Made by a program: the position numbers and the translations under genes
Assembly: GCA_002340355.1 (NCBI GenBank)
Contig: DDLX01000028.1
Location: 372,001-436,000 of the forward strand
From: Cytophagales bacterium UBA2561
GTDB lineage: Bacteria; Bacteroidota; Bacteroidia; Cytophagales; Thermoflexibacteraceae
Reading direction: 5' to 3'
Length of the DNA stretch: 64,000 nt
Shown here: piece after piece, positions 8,576 to 17,957 of the stretch
How positions within the stretch are numbered: position 1 is the first letter of the stretch
How the letters are laid out: each line of letters begins with the position of its first letter
Notes under the pieces: model-generated
Database searches by the model: none
Seen by the model: the letters and a program-made list of their open reading frames with translations, nothing else
What the model was told of the DNA's origin: nothing

Positions 8576-9787
8576 TTGTTAAAGAATAAAAAAATCCTAT
8601 TAGCCGTTACTGCCAGCATTGCCGCATATAAAACGGCTTTTTTAGTGCGACTCTTGGTCAAAGAAGGAGCCGAAGTAAAAATTATCATGACAGAGGCAGC
8701 CACAGAATTCATTACACCTTTGACTTTGGCTACTTTGTCCAAAAATCCTGTACTTACTGATTTTCAGAGAAATATGGAAGGCGAATGGAATAATCATGTT
8801 GAATTGGGGTTATGGGCAGATGTGCTTTTGGTAGCTCCTGCTACGGCAAATACATTGGCGAAAATGGCAAATGGAATTTGTGATAATCTATTGATTGCTA
8901 GTTATTTATCGGCTCGTTGTTCTATTTTTTTTGCACCCGCAATGGATTTAGATATGTTTGTTCACCCCTCTACTACCGAAAACCTAAAAAAATTACAACA
9001 GTTTGGTAATCAGATAATTGAGCCTAGCTCGGGAGAGTTAGCCAGTGGACTACACGGAAAAGGGCGGATGGCAGAACCTGAAGAAATAGTAAAAATATTA
9101 ACTCAATTTTTTGAAAAACAATCTTTGGAAATGATGCAAGATTTTGCGGATAAAAAGATTTTAATTACAGCAGGTGCAACACGGGAAATGATTGATCCTG
9201 TACGATTTATCTCCAATCGCTCTACTGGAAAGACAGGTTATGCCCTTGCAGAAGAAGCCGCCCAACGCGGTGCAGACGTAACTTTAGTCAGTGGAAAAAC
9301 TTGTTTAACTACTTCACATTCAAGAATTCAAAAGCTGGAAGTCATTTCTGCTGAAGATATGTATCAGGCGGTCATGCAAAATTTATCTGACCAAGATATT
9401 ATTATTCATGCGGCAGCAGTAGCAGATTACACTCCTAAAATAGTTTCGGATAAAAAGTTAAAAAAGGCAGATGACGACCTAAAAATTGAACTCCAACGAA
9501 CTAAGGACATTGCTCAAAATACAGGTAAATTACTCAAAAACAATCAATTACATATTGGATTTGCATTAGAGACAGATAACGAAATCGAAAATGCCCAACG
9601 AAAATTACACAAGAAAAATTTTGATCTCATCATTTTGAATTCTTTACGAGACGAAGGCGCAGGATTTGAACACAGTACCAACAAAATTACAATTATTGAT
9701 CCCAAAGATATGACCGCCTATCCTTTGCAAAGCAAACAAAACGTCGCCAAAATAATTTTAGATGCCATTCAAGAAAAAATTAATTAG
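8576..9787 (+). CDS. coaBC: Bifunctional phosphopantothenoylcysteine decarboxylase/phosphopantothenate-cysteine ligase
   Basis: 403 residues, normal for CoaBC, which makes 4'-phosphopantetheine from 4'-phosphopantothenate in coenzyme A synthesis. The CoaC flavoprotein half (1-190) has ASIAAYK, the active-site His in NHVELGLWADVLLVAPATAN, and PAMDLDMF, a variant of the usual PAMNxxM motif. The CoaB half (190-403) has ITAGATREMIDPVR, SNRSTGKTGYALAE and KLKK. The only workable start is a TTG at 8576: stops in this frame at 8534 and 8543 exclude an upstream ATG, and the protein begins normally (LKNKKILLAV). Confidence 0.95.
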   Translation: MLKNKKILLAVTASIAAYKTAFLVRLLVKEGAEVKIIMTEAATEFITPLTLATLSKNPVLTDFQRNMEGEWNNHVELGLWADVLLVAPATANTLAKMANGICDNLLIASYLSARCSIFFAPAMDLDMFVHPSTTENLKKLQQFGNQIIEPSSGELASGLHGKGRMAEPEEIVKILTQFFEKQSLEMMQDFADKKILITAGATREMIDPVRFISNRSTGKTGYALAEEAAQRGADVTLVSGKTCLTTSHSRIQKLEVISAEDMYQAVMQNLSDQDIIIHAAAVADYTPKIVSDKKLKKADDDLKIELQRTKDIAQNTGKLLKNNQLHIGFALETDNEIENAQRKLHKKNFDLIILNSLRDEGAGFEHSTNKITIIDPKDMTAYPLQSKQNVAKIILDAIQEKIN

Positions 9788-10119
9788 TTTGAATTAAAAA
9801 TTTATCTTTGATATTGGAAATAACAATACGTTAACAATGTCTGAACGGATTGGTTTTTAGTAAGTTTTAAGGTGTTTTTACGGATTTTAAGGAAAACAAA
9901 AGCATTCAAGATACGTTCTTATACTAAAAGTAATCCAATCTTTAGAACAAATTTTAGGAATCGTTTTCACCCTTTTTCAGCGTTTTACCCTAAGCGTTTT
10001 CATCCTGATTTTTAGGATAAAAAAGTGATTCAAACGCAGAATATTTCCTAATATCTTACAGTCCTATAGTTTTTGGCACGATTTCGTTAGTTCTAAAAAT
10101 TGATACCCAAGATTACTTC
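9788..10119. other. Intergenic stretch upstream of galK, no gene seen
   Basis: About 330 bp without a credible ORF. It holds short direct repeats starting CGTTTT at 9962, 9981 and 9995, and a weak hairpin ATCCT/AGGAT at 10002-10018. It probably contains the galK promoter. Confidence 0.5.
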
Positions 10120-10176
10120 ATGAACAACACTGAAATTCAGGGAGTAGATTGCCTGATTTTTTTGATAACTAATAAC

Positions 10177-11352
10177 ATGAAAAATATGCCCATAAAAACA
10201 AGCGTCCTCCAAAAATTTGAAGCCTTATCTGACCGTCAACCACTTTTGGTTAATGCTCCAGGGCGGGTGAATATGATTGGAGAACATACCGACTATAATG
10301 CTGGATTAGTTTTACCTGTCGCTGTGAATCGTAGTTTAATTTTTGCAATAGCAGAAAATAACGAGGAAGTTTGTCGAGTCTATGCTCAAGACTTGGCAGA
10401 TGAAGTTGAGTTTAGTGTCGAGAATCCTGAACCACTCAATAAACAGTATAAACAGTGGGCAAATTATGTCATTGGGGTCGTAGGTGAACTTCGGAAGGCA
10501 GGATATTTCGCAACTAATTTTGATTGTGTTTTCGGCGGAAATATTCCTATTGGCGCAGGCTTATCTTCTTCGGCAGCACTTACAGCAGGCTTGGCATTTG
10601 CATTAAATGAACTCTATGGTTTTGAAATTCCAAAAATGGAATTGGCAAAAATTGCTCAAAAAGCTGAGAATAATTTTGGAGGAGTCGATTGCGGAATTAT
10701 GGATTTTGTGGCTTCTTTATTTGGTAAGGAAGGACATGCCATTCGTTTAGATTGTCGTTCCTTAGAACATCGTTATATCAAACTTCGCCCAGAGGGCTAC
10801 CAGTTGGTTTTGTGCGATACGCAAATCAAACGTTCACTCGCAAAATCTGAGTATAATGCTCGGCGTAATGAGTGTAAAAGAGTACTTTCTGAATACAAAA
10901 GATTTTATCCTGATATTCAGAGCTTAAGAGATTTGACAATTAATATGGCGTACGATTACAAAAATCAATTGCCTGATACGTTATATCAGCGTTGTCGGTA
11001 TATTATCAAAGAAAATGTCCGAGTCGAACATGCTTGTGAAGACCTCATTAATGGGGATGTATATGCTTTCGGGGCGCAAATGTATTTATCTCATGAAGGC
11101 TTACAATATGATTATGAAGTGAGCTGTCGAGAACTTAATTTTTTGGTTGAGCAAACCAAACGAGACGAAAATGTCGCTGGCGCACGAATGACAGGAGCAG
11201 GATTTGGTGGGTGTACGGTGAATGTCGTCCGAGATGATTATCTTGATACGTTTACTGAAAATATGAAACAGGCTTATCGTAAAAAATTTAGTCGAGAGCT
11301 ACGTGTTTATCCTGTCAAGGTAACAAACGGTATTTCGATCATAGATAATTGA
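10177..11352 (+). CDS. galK: Galactokinase
   Basis: GHMP-family kinase that phosphorylates galactose to galactose 1-phosphate (Leloir pathway). Motifs: APGRVNMIGEHTDYNAG near the start, the ATP-binding loop PIGAGLSSSAAL, NNFGGVDCGIMD and the C-terminal GARMTGAGFGGCTV. From the ATG at 10177 it is 391 residues, close to the family norm. An upstream ATG at 10120 adds a 19-residue segment unlike galactokinases, and an ATG at 10186 is also possible. No galT or galE is adjacent, so it is a stand-alone gene. Confidence 0.94.
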   Translation: MKNMPIKTSVLQKFEALSDRQPLLVNAPGRVNMIGEHTDYNAGLVLPVAVNRSLIFAIAENNEEVCRVYAQDLADEVEFSVENPEPLNKQYKQWANYVIGVVGELRKAGYFATNFDCVFGGNIPIGAGLSSSAALTAGLAFALNELYGFEIPKMELAKIAQKAENNFGGVDCGIMDFVASLFGKEGHAIRLDCRSLEHRYIKLRPEGYQLVLCDTQIKRSLAKSEYNARRNECKRVLSEYKRFYPDIQSLRDLTINMAYDYKNQLPDTLYQRCRYIIKENVRVEHACEDLINGDVYAFGAQMYLSHEGLQYDYEVSCRELNFLVEQTKRDENVAGARMTGAGFGGCTVNVVRDDYLDTFTENMKQAYRKKFSRELRVYPVKVTNGISIIDN

Positions 11353-11760
11353 AAATAAATTGTTTGTAAAAAAGTCAAATTTAATTAAGCCCACTAGATT
11401 CTTAGAATTTAGTGGGCTTAAAAATTATTATCTTTTAGAAATATTTACGTACCATTTATAATCTGTTTTCAAACCTTATAAAACCAGCTCTAGAGTACTC
11501 AATAAAAGGGGAGCCTTTTGAAATCAATACTAGACAAACTCAATAACAGGTTTTAGCTATTTACAACTATAAAAATTCGGTCTTCAAGCTAATTCCTATG
11601 AAACTTACGCCAAAAAAGGCTAAGGTATTGGCTCAAAATAATATTACTATTTTTTTGGGAAAAGAAAAAATAAAACCGAAATTTGGAAATTATTTAAGAA
11701 ATTGAGTTATCTTTAAATATAGCAATACAACTTATATAGTTTTAAACCATATCATTTCAT
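11353..11760. other. Intergenic stretch with a hairpin, otherwise empty
   Basis: 408 bp. Apart from the hairpin just after galK I see only a 35-codon Lys-rich ORF (11598-11705) that I do not accept as a gene. The distal part should hold the promoter of the coiled-coil gene at 11761. Confidence 0.5.
11387..11419 (+). terminator. Hairpin downstream of galK
   Basis: A perfect 10-bp stem AAGCCCACTA/TAGTGGGCTT, with further pairing in the loop (ATTCT/AGAAT), starts 35 bp after the galK stop. The usual T run is missing (AAAAATTATT follows), so the terminator role is likely but not certain. Confidence 0.6.
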
Positions 11761-12810
11761 ATGAATTCAAAACAAACATTTATTTCCGTTGTTACCGTGC
11801 TTTCTCTGATATTAGTGATTGGAGGCTGGTCTTATTACAAGCAGAAAAATCGTTATGATGAGAATAACCTACAATCGTTACACAATGATTTTAGCCGATT
11901 GGAAAGCCTTTACAATGCCGAAATAGGCAATACACAGGATAGCGGCTTTATTTATAATGACCCCGAAGCTGTACGAGTTGAGCTTTCAGAAGTAACTCAA
12001 GAAATCCGTAAGATTAAACAAGAAATTGCCAAAGATCCCAAAGGTGTACTCAAAGCAATGCCTGCTTTTCTAGATAAAAAACACAAGTTTACACGTCAAT
12101 TAGATCAGATTACTTCAGAACGTAACCAAGTCACAGGAAACTTTATTATCAGTGCTAAAGAACAAATTGCAAATTATAAGCAAGACTTAGAAAAGGCAAT
12201 GAAACAAAATACCTACTTGCGTTCACGTCTTAACAAAGCTCTCGCTGATTTTAAAGGTACTAAAGAGGAGCTAGAGCAAATGAAAGCGGAGCGTTCTCGT
12301 TTGGATAGTGTATTTCAGGAGCAACAAATTACACGTTCTGAGCTAGATAGTTTAATTCAAGACCGAAATGAATTACGAGCATTATTAGCTAAAAGTCAGC
12401 AACTTATTGCCGAACAACAAGCGGAAATTGCGGCTCTTTCTGAAGAAGAACAACAACTTAAGAATTTTGCGGCAACTTATGTTTATAAGGATCGTGAGAT
12501 TCCATTGGATATGGAAGGTACACACCGAAATCACCAAACCAAACAAATGACAATTACTTTTGATGTAGGAACAAAAGTTTTCGAAGAGGGTGACGCTCAG
12601 GTAGTTTATGTTACACTTTATAAAGATGGACAGCCTTCACCACGAATGACCAAGCAGCCAATTACGGTTGTGAATAATAAAGCCAAAGAAACTTTTGAAT
12701 TTGACCCAAAATTAGAAAAAGGAGACTATTTCTTCCGAGTGACTTATAAAGAAAAACCAATTATGTCTGACTATCAATTCCGTTTATTGGGCTTAGTTGG
12801 AGGAGCATAA
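11761..12810 (+). CDS. Membrane-anchored coiled-coil protein with a C-terminal beta domain
   Basis: 349 residues of unknown function. An N-terminal membrane anchor (about 8-25, FISVVTVLSLILVIGGWSYY) is followed by a long charged helical region (about 35-235) with heptad-like runs such as ELEQMKAERSRLDSVFQEQQ, then a C-terminal domain (about 250-349) of alternating strands (KQMTITFDVGTKVF, QVVYVTLYKDG, GDYFFRVTYKEKP). The layout suggests one transmembrane helix with a periplasmic coiled coil and a beta-sandwich head, perhaps a cell-envelope scaffold. It is monocistronic, with a strong terminator 27 bp downstream. Confidence 0.7.
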   Translation: MNSKQTFISVVTVLSLILVIGGWSYYKQKNRYDENNLQSLHNDFSRLESLYNAEIGNTQDSGFIYNDPEAVRVELSEVTQEIRKIKQEIAKDPKGVLKAMPAFLDKKHKFTRQLDQITSERNQVTGNFIISAKEQIANYKQDLEKAMKQNTYLRSRLNKALADFKGTKEELEQMKAERSRLDSVFQEQQITRSELDSLIQDRNELRALLAKSQQLIAEQQAEIAALSEEEQQLKNFAATYVYKDREIPLDMEGTHRNHQTKQMTITFDVGTKVFEEGDAQVVYVTLYKDGQPSPRMTKQPITVVNNKAKETFEFDPKLEKGDYFFRVTYKEKPIMSDYQFRLLGLVGGA

Positions 12811-12837
12811 AATAATTAAATTTAATTATCCCAAAAA

Positions 12838-12871
12838 GAGAGCATTGTTTTTAGCAATGCTCTCTTTTTTT
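12838..12871 (+). terminator. Rho-independent terminator
   Basis: A perfect 10-bp stem GAGAGCATTG/CAATGCTCTC with a 7-nt loop and a T7 tail follows the coiled-coil gene. The A run on the other side could let it serve the convergent peptidase gene too. Confidence 0.9.
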
Positions 12872-12964
12872 CGACTTATTCTAAGGTTATTTAAAACGTC
12901 TATAGTCTCAGAAATAAGAGAATTCATCTCATGAGTTTTTGTATCATGTTTCAGCACATTTTCT

Positions 12965-14368
12965 TTAATAGTATAAATAGAAGTCAGTCAAAATTTTGTC
13001 AGTTTGTTGTTTGATATATTTCGTTTTAGTCATGTAATGGTTATTCATGTATGAAAAAACTAATAATTTTCTCGACTTTGTGACCAAATATCCACTCAAA
13101 TTATGATTATGACTTAATGTTCCTGTTTTCCCAAAAATAAAAGGCGGATTCCCTTCAAAACGATGACGTAATGTGCCCTCTCCTGATTGAGGCAAAAGCT
13201 CAAAAATATGTTGTAAATCAGCTTCCGTTTTACCATACTCCTTCTTTATTTTCAATAATAATTGAACTATTGAACGAGGTGTAAGTAAATTATATCGTGA
13301 AAGCCCCGAACCATCAACCCAATGGGGCGATTCAGATAAGTCTGAGAGAAACTCATTTTTTATTTTTTTGATTATTTTATTAGTATTCAAGGCTTTACTG
13401 CCATTTAAGGAATCGGCACAAAGCCATAAGATCTGCTCTGCCCAAAAGTTATCACTCGTTTCCAACATCCATTTACAAAGTACATCCCTTTTCATGGTAT
13501 AAAGTGTTCTTATCGAATCACGAGTTCGCATTGCACGAGTAACTTGTTCAACTTTTTTACCCAATGCTTCTGAGAGCATTTTAGCAGTTAGTTGAGATGA
13601 ATTTTTAATTGGAACTTCTTGGTAATGAGCTTTTTCTAATTTATTAGGTAGGTAATATAAAAATTGATTTTGTGCTAAATCTCGCAATATCCAAAACTTC
13701 TTTTTATGTTTTTCTTTGGTCTCTCTTTGTAAAGAATCTTGAAAAAATGAAGGATAAACTTTTAATTTTCCTGACTTATTCAGGTAAAATCGAACACTAT
13801 TATTATACATTGGAAAAACAGATTTTTCTTTGGAATAATAATTATTGTAATCATCCCATGCCCAGCCCGCACCTAAATGTTTATCCTTAAAGTTTGTATC
13901 CGAAAAATACAATTTTAGTTTTGTGTATTTTAAAAAATCAAAGGCTTCTTGATCAGGAAATTTTGGATGCAAAAAAGTAGGATTCCCTGTTCCCCAAAAG
14001 ATAAGAGAATCGCCCTGAATCGTATATTTCAAAGCAGGAATTTTCTTATCCAACAATTTCAAAGCAGCATAAAATGTGAACAGTTTTGTATTTGAAGCAG
14101 GTGTAAAATATCTCCGATCATTTTGCTGAACGATGTATTCCTGTTTTTCAACATCATAAATACAAAATCCTGCAAAAGAATTTTTAAAAATAGGTAATTT
14201 ATCAAGTTGTTTATGAAGTTTTCGGCTATTTCTAACCTTAAATTGGAGATTAGTTATAACAGGAGTTTTCACTCTAGGAATTGCTCTAGATGAATCAATT
14301 TGTCCAAAAAGAGAGAAAGACGTTCCAAAAATTGAACTAAAAACAAACCAATACAGTAATCTTATCAT
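12965..14368 (-). CDS. dacB: D-alanyl-D-alanine carboxypeptidase/endopeptidase, PBP4 (S13) family
   Basis: 467 residues from the ATG at 14368, which gives a normal signal peptide (MIRLLYWFVFSSIFGTSFS). A longer frame needs a GTG at 14410 and puts a charged stretch ahead of it. The three penicillin-binding motifs are present: SxxK in PASNTKLF, SDN in LETSDNFWAEQ and KTG in FGKTGTLSHNHN; a GSGLSRYN segment is also typical. It trims peptidoglycan stem peptides or crosslinks in the periplasm. It stands alone and faces the coiled-coil gene. Confidence 0.93.
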   Translation of the reverse strand: MIRLLYWFVFSSIFGTSFSLFGQIDSSRAIPRVKTPVITNLQFKVRNSRKLHKQLDKLPIFKNSFAGFCIYDVEKQEYIVQQNDRRYFTPASNTKLFTFYAALKLLDKKIPALKYTIQGDSLIFWGTGNPTFLHPKFPDQEAFDFLKYTKLKLYFSDTNFKDKHLGAGWAWDDYNNYYSKEKSVFPMYNNSVRFYLNKSGKLKVYPSFFQDSLQRETKEKHKKKFWILRDLAQNQFLYYLPNKLEKAHYQEVPIKNSSQLTAKMLSEALGKKVEQVTRAMRTRDSIRTLYTMKRDVLCKWMLETSDNFWAEQILWLCADSLNGSKALNTNKIIKKIKNEFLSDLSESPHWVDGSGLSRYNLLTPRSIVQLLLKIKKEYGKTEADLQHIFELLPQSGEGTLRHRFEGNPPFIFGKTGTLSHNHNLSGYLVTKSRKLLVFSYMNNHYMTKTKYIKQQTDKILTDFYLYY

Positions 14369-14575
14369 AACTAATATCCGTTTTTGATGGATTTCATTTC
14401 TTTTAACCACAAAAGTTTTTTTTATTCAAAAACGTTCTTTTTTGTCACTTTCTTGCATTTGTGATATTCATCAAACAAAACCAAATGTAAAAATCTAATT
14501 TTTTTGGAAAATGAGTGGCTAATTTGATGGACTTTTACGTTAATACTAATGTAATATTAACAAATCGAATTACAG

Positions 14576-15439
14576 ATGAAATCTTTGATAAACATGAAAA
14601 AAAACTTTGCAGGTATCAAGACTTTGGCTTTGATTTTCCTACTGATATGTACTAATTCGGCATTCGCACAAACCTATTATGTAATGAATGTTAAAGGAAA
14701 AATCACATTAGTTTCAGGACAAATTCTTGCTAGAGGCTCAAAAATAGATGCCTCTACTCAACTCAAATTTGGAGATGCTACAGCCAAAGCCATCGTTCTC
14801 AATTCTCAAAATGGACGAATGATTTTGGATGGTAACAAAAGTAAGAAATCAGGTGATGGAGAATTAATGGCATTTGTCAAAGAAGCTTTATTACCTCTCA
14901 AGAGTAATTTACGTCTTAGCACACGAGGCAATAAAGACAGCAAAGAAATTGTAAATTTTAAGGATTACTTTGGTGATGCTGAATATTTGATTATTGGAGA
15001 TGATTTAGAAATTAATGCTGATCAAAGCAAGTTTCCACTGGGTAATAACAAGATGATGATTGCTTTATATAGTATTGATAATAAGACCATTAAAAAGAAA
15101 ATAAAAACTGATGGTAACAAATTAATTTTTGATAAAACGAAATTATTTACACATAAGGAACAAACTTATGATCCTTCAAATATTCAAAGTTTTAAATTGT
15201 ATTATTTTAATAAACAAACAGGTGCATCTTCGGAAGAAGCCAACTTTAAGCCTGTTTTTGTTAGCGAACAAGAGTTTGCTGAGGAAATTAAAACAGTTAT
15301 TAATTTTTTGAGCGGAATACAAGGACTAAAGGGAGATCAATTACATCAAGAACTTTATCATTATGTACTTGATGTTTATGGTAAAATCAGTTACCCTATT
15401 TTTATTGAATGGTCGAAAAAAAATGCAGAATTAAAGTAA
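14576..15439 (+). CDS. Secreted hypothetical protein
   Basis: 287 residues with a clear signal peptide (TLALIFLLICTNSAFAQ). The mature start YYVMNVKGKITLVSGQILARGSKI reads like the small beta domain seen in secreted Bacteroidota proteins, where a sensor-like N-terminus precedes a helical part; the C-terminal ~90 residues are helical (EEIKTVINFLSGIQG). The start may be the Met at codon 1 or the Met at codon 7 (MKKNFAG), the latter giving a more compact signal peptide. Function unknown. A perfect inverted repeat follows 31 bp later. Confidence 0.65.
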   Translation: MKSLINMKKNFAGIKTLALIFLLICTNSAFAQTYYVMNVKGKITLVSGQILARGSKIDASTQLKFGDATAKAIVLNSQNGRMILDGNKSKKSGDGELMAFVKEALLPLKSNLRLSTRGNKDSKEIVNFKDYFGDAEYLIIGDDLEINADQSKFPLGNNKMMIALYSIDNKTIKKKIKTDGNKLIFDKTKLFTHKEQTYDPSNIQSFKLYYFNKQTGASSEEANFKPVFVSEQEFAEEIKTVINFLSGIQGLKGDQLHQELYHYVLDVYGKISYPIFIEWSKKNAELK

Positions 15440-15469
15440 GTTTAATGTAACTTTTTGTTTAATTTCACT

Positions 15470-15511
15470 TATATGTTTTGACAAGGTAAATCTGCCCTGT
15501 CAAAACATATA
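15470..15511. terminator. Perfect 14-bp inverted repeat, probable terminator
   Basis: TATATGTTTTGACA pairs perfectly with TGTCAAAACATATA around a 14-nt loop. It lies between the secreted-protein gene and a small gene on the same strand. The tail is not T-rich, so it could be a regulatory hairpin or a repeat remnant. Confidence 0.55.
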
Positions 15512-15538
15512 AACGCTCTACTTTCATTTATATATCCA

Positions 15539-15931
15539 ATGCACTACGTAGAAATTACAAAACCTGAACCACAAATTATTGTCGTAACTGTCCAAAAGCC
15601 TGAACCAACTATTGAAGAATTTCAAGATTATCTAAGTCGAATGTTAAAAGTGTACCAAAAACATCAAAATATTGTGGTCATTTATGATACCTCAAAGTCT
15701 AAATTCTTGAAAGCTGATTTTCGGATTAAGTTGGGGTTATGGCTCAAAAAGCATCGTGAATTGATTAATCAAACCGTTTATGGAGTAGCCTATGTCTTTG
15801 ATACACCAATTACAATGATGATGATGAAAGGTGTTTTCTTGGTTCAAAAACCAATTTGGCGAAACAAAGTTTTTTCAAAGAAACAAAAGGCATTAGATTG
15901 GGCTCATCAATTAATTCAAGAAAATCAATGA
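15539..15931 (+). CDS. Small STAS/SpoIIAA-like protein
   Basis: 130 residues without signal or membrane segments. The alternating strand/helix pattern (QIIVVTVQKPEPTIEEFQDY, VVIYDTSKSKFLKADFRIKL, VYGVAYVFDTPITMMMMKG) and the ending KKQKALDWAHQLI resemble the SpoIIAA/STAS-like small cytoplasmic proteins frequent in this phylum. No Ser phosphorylation site of the anti-sigma-antagonist kind is obvious. Role unknown; it may belong to a partner-switching or lipid-binding group. Confidence 0.5.
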   Translation: MHYVEITKPEPQIIVVTVQKPEPTIEEFQDYLSRMLKVYQKHQNIVVIYDTSKSKFLKADFRIKLGLWLKKHRELINQTVYGVAYVFDTPITMMMMKGVFLVQKPIWRNKVFSKKQKALDWAHQLIQENQ

Positions 15932-16077
15932 TAAATTAAATATAATACCAACATCACCCTCAGTAAACACGGGAATACGAACAAGGAGTCATTACTCGCC
16001 CAGACTATGAGTTAGTATATGCTTAAACTTCAAAATCCTTACTAAAGTTTGTGAAAAATTTACCTAAATAATATAGA

Positions 16078-16251
16078 CTAAAAGCCATTTTTCCGAATCT
16101 CAGCCTCTATTTTATCAACATCAATTTTTGCTCCACAATTACTACAACCCTTTGAACATGAGGCTTTAGAAAAAAAGCTTTGTCGAAAAAGATTCCCTAA
16201 ATAACCACAAGCTCCTATAAAAATCAATAAAATAATTATGTTTTCTAACAT
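16078..16251 (-). CDS. FeoB-associated Cys-rich membrane protein (57 aa)
   Basis: A short gene. The protein starts MLENIIILLIFIGACGYLG, one membrane helix, followed by a basic segment and the cluster SCSKGCSNCGAK, then an acidic helical tail. This is the layout of the FeoB-associated Cys-rich family, normally encoded next to the ferrous-iron transporter FeoB. Neither feoA nor feoB is in the window, so this copy is an orphan. It is divergent from the membrane protein gene at 16309, with 57 bp between start codons. Confidence 0.75.
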   Translation of the reverse strand: MLENIIILLIFIGACGYLGNLFRQSFFSKASCSKGCSNCGAKIDVDKIEAEIRKNGF

Positions 16252-16308
16252 TTAATTAAGATTTACGTGTTTATTTACCTGAGTTCTCAAAGATAAAAAA
16301 ATAAGCGA

Positions 16309-16995
16309 ATGAAATTCAAAAAAGTAATATTTACCCCATTTCAGTTATGGCATTGGTGGTTTGGTTTTCCAAAACGAAAAGTCAATGATTTGAAATTTCT
16401 ATTTGCATTTATCGGATTTTTTTTAGCATTTATTTTGTTAATTTATATATTATCTATTGTTGAAAATTATCAGCAATTTCAAAGTATAGAATCAGAAAAT
16501 ATTTATATTTTTTTAGTTCACGGGTTATTTATTTCAGGCATTATCTTTCTTCAATTTTTTGCTTTTCGAATACTTCAAAAAACATCCAATGAACCTTTAA
16601 CCAGCCATCCTGTACTCAATTGGATAAATTATATTTTATCTATTTACCTTTTTGTTACAGGAATTATTGGGATAATTATCTTAATTGATAGTATTGCTTT
16701 AATTATTTTTCTGATTGGGTTTATAGTTATGATTATTATAGTTATGATATTTGTCCTCATTTGGCTACTGACTGTCAGTATGTTTCCAATCAAAAAAGCT
16801 ACTAGCGAAATCTGGGATAAAGTTTCTTTACCTCTCCAATTTATCAAGTACCAACAAGAATTTTTCGAATCCTTACCCATTTCTGATGAACTAAAAAAAA
16901 TATTAGTTTTATCTATTTTAGGATTTGTTACATTAACACCTATTATTTTTAGTATTTATGTAATTTGGAAACGAAAAACATTACAAAATGTATAA
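16309..16995 (+). CDS. Hypothetical multi-pass membrane protein
   Basis: 228 residues with about five hydrophobic segments (roughly 30-50, 68-90, 108-132, 132-155, 198-222) and a short charged loop before the last helix. The N-terminus has an aromatic FQLWHWWFGFP stretch. No catalytic motif or known family. It is not FtsX/MacB-like in size or order. It ends 19 bp before an ABC-ATPase gene on the same strand, so the two are probably cotranscribed and may form an exporter or membrane-remodelling pair. Confidence 0.65.
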   Translation: MKFKKVIFTPFQLWHWWFGFPKRKVNDLKFLFAFIGFFLAFILLIYILSIVENYQQFQSIESENIYIFLVHGLFISGIIFLQFFAFRILQKTSNEPLTSHPVLNWINYILSIYLFVTGIIGIIILIDSIALIIFLIGFIVMIIIVMIFVLIWLLTVSMFPIKKATSEIWDKVSLPLQFIKYQQEFFESLPISDELKKILVLSILGFVTLTPIIFSIYVIWKRKTLQNV

Positions 16996-17014
16996 TTTTA
17001 TTAACTAATTTATT

Positions 17015-17710
17015 ATGTCAAGCCCAATCTTAAAGACGGAAAATTTAACTAAAAAATTTCATGCTAAAAAATCGAATGAAGTCATTGCAATTCAAGAAGT
17101 TAATTTAGAAATTCAAAAGGGAGAATGCGTTTTATTAACAGGAGCTTCGGGTTCAGGAAAATCAACTTTATTAGCTATTTTAAGTTGTTTAGCCAAACCT
17201 ACTTCGGGCAAATATTTTTGCTTAAATGAGCCTGTTTCTAGATGGTCAGAAAAATTCTTAACTCGTTTCCGAAGACAACATATTGGTATCGTATTTCAAC
17301 ACTTTAACTTAGTAAAAGGTTTGAGTGTTGCCCGAAATGTCAGTTTACCACTACTTCCTCAAAATCTATCTTTTGAAGAAATCAAACAAGCTGTTCATCA
17401 AGCTACCAAGCAAGTTAATATTTCACATCGGATTGATTTTCAAGTTGATAAACTATCTGGCGGGGAACTACAACGAACGGCTGTTGCCAGAGCATTAGTT
17501 AATAATCCAACCTTAATTTTTGCAGACGAGCCAACAGCACATTTAGATAGTAAAAACTCAACACGGATTTTATCCCTTTTTCAAGAACTCAAAAAAGCAG
17601 GTAAAACTTTGATTATCACTACTCATGACCCTCGAGTCGAACAACATCCATTAGCTGACCGAAAGTTGACTTTACAAGACGGGAAATTAATTAAAAATAC
17701 TATCTTATGA
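17015..17710 (+). CDS. ABC transporter ATP-binding protein, LolD/MacB-like
   Basis: 231 residues, a full single ATPase domain. Walker A GASGSGKST, Q-loop VFQHFNLVKGLSV, signature LSGGELQRTAVARAL, Walker B LIFADEP and switch His ITTHD are all intact. LolD/FtsE/MacB ATPases have this size and the GLSVARNV-type loop; they power lipoprotein release or mechanotransmission rather than classical import. No FtsX-type permease is present; the only membrane gene nearby is the unknown one just upstream. Confidence 0.88.
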   Translation: MSSPILKTENLTKKFHAKKSNEVIAIQEVNLEIQKGECVLLTGASGSGKSTLLAILSCLAKPTSGKYFCLNEPVSRWSEKFLTRFRRQHIGIVFQHFNLVKGLSVARNVSLPLLPQNLSFEEIKQAVHQATKQVNISHRIDFQVDKLSGGELQRTAVARALVNNPTLIFADEPTAHLDSKNSTRILSLFQELKKAGKTLIITTHDPRVEQHPLADRKLTLQDGKLIKNTIL

Positions 17711-17957
17711 TTTTATTATAATTGAGACGAATTGAATAATATTTTACCTTCAGATTCTTATATTAGACCTTATTACGAATTTATTTTTACCATTTCACAA
17801 ACAACCAACAAAGGTGAGACCAACTACTTTTGGGGTTCACAACATAATTCTTACTAATTTCTATTTGCAAAAATATTCATAAAATGGTTTTGCAACCGTT
17901 TTTAATCACAAGTCGTTTGGACTTACAGAAAATTTGTTTTCATTTCATCAAAATTCA

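Noticed and set aside
9962..10000. Three short CGTTTT-headed direct repeats before galK
   Set aside because: Units differ in length and content and are too short to be a binding-site array with confidence.
11598..11705. 35-codon Lys-rich ORF in the galK downstream gap
   Set aside because: Short, low complexity and without a recognisable pattern; Lys and Asn codons arise easily in AT-rich DNA.
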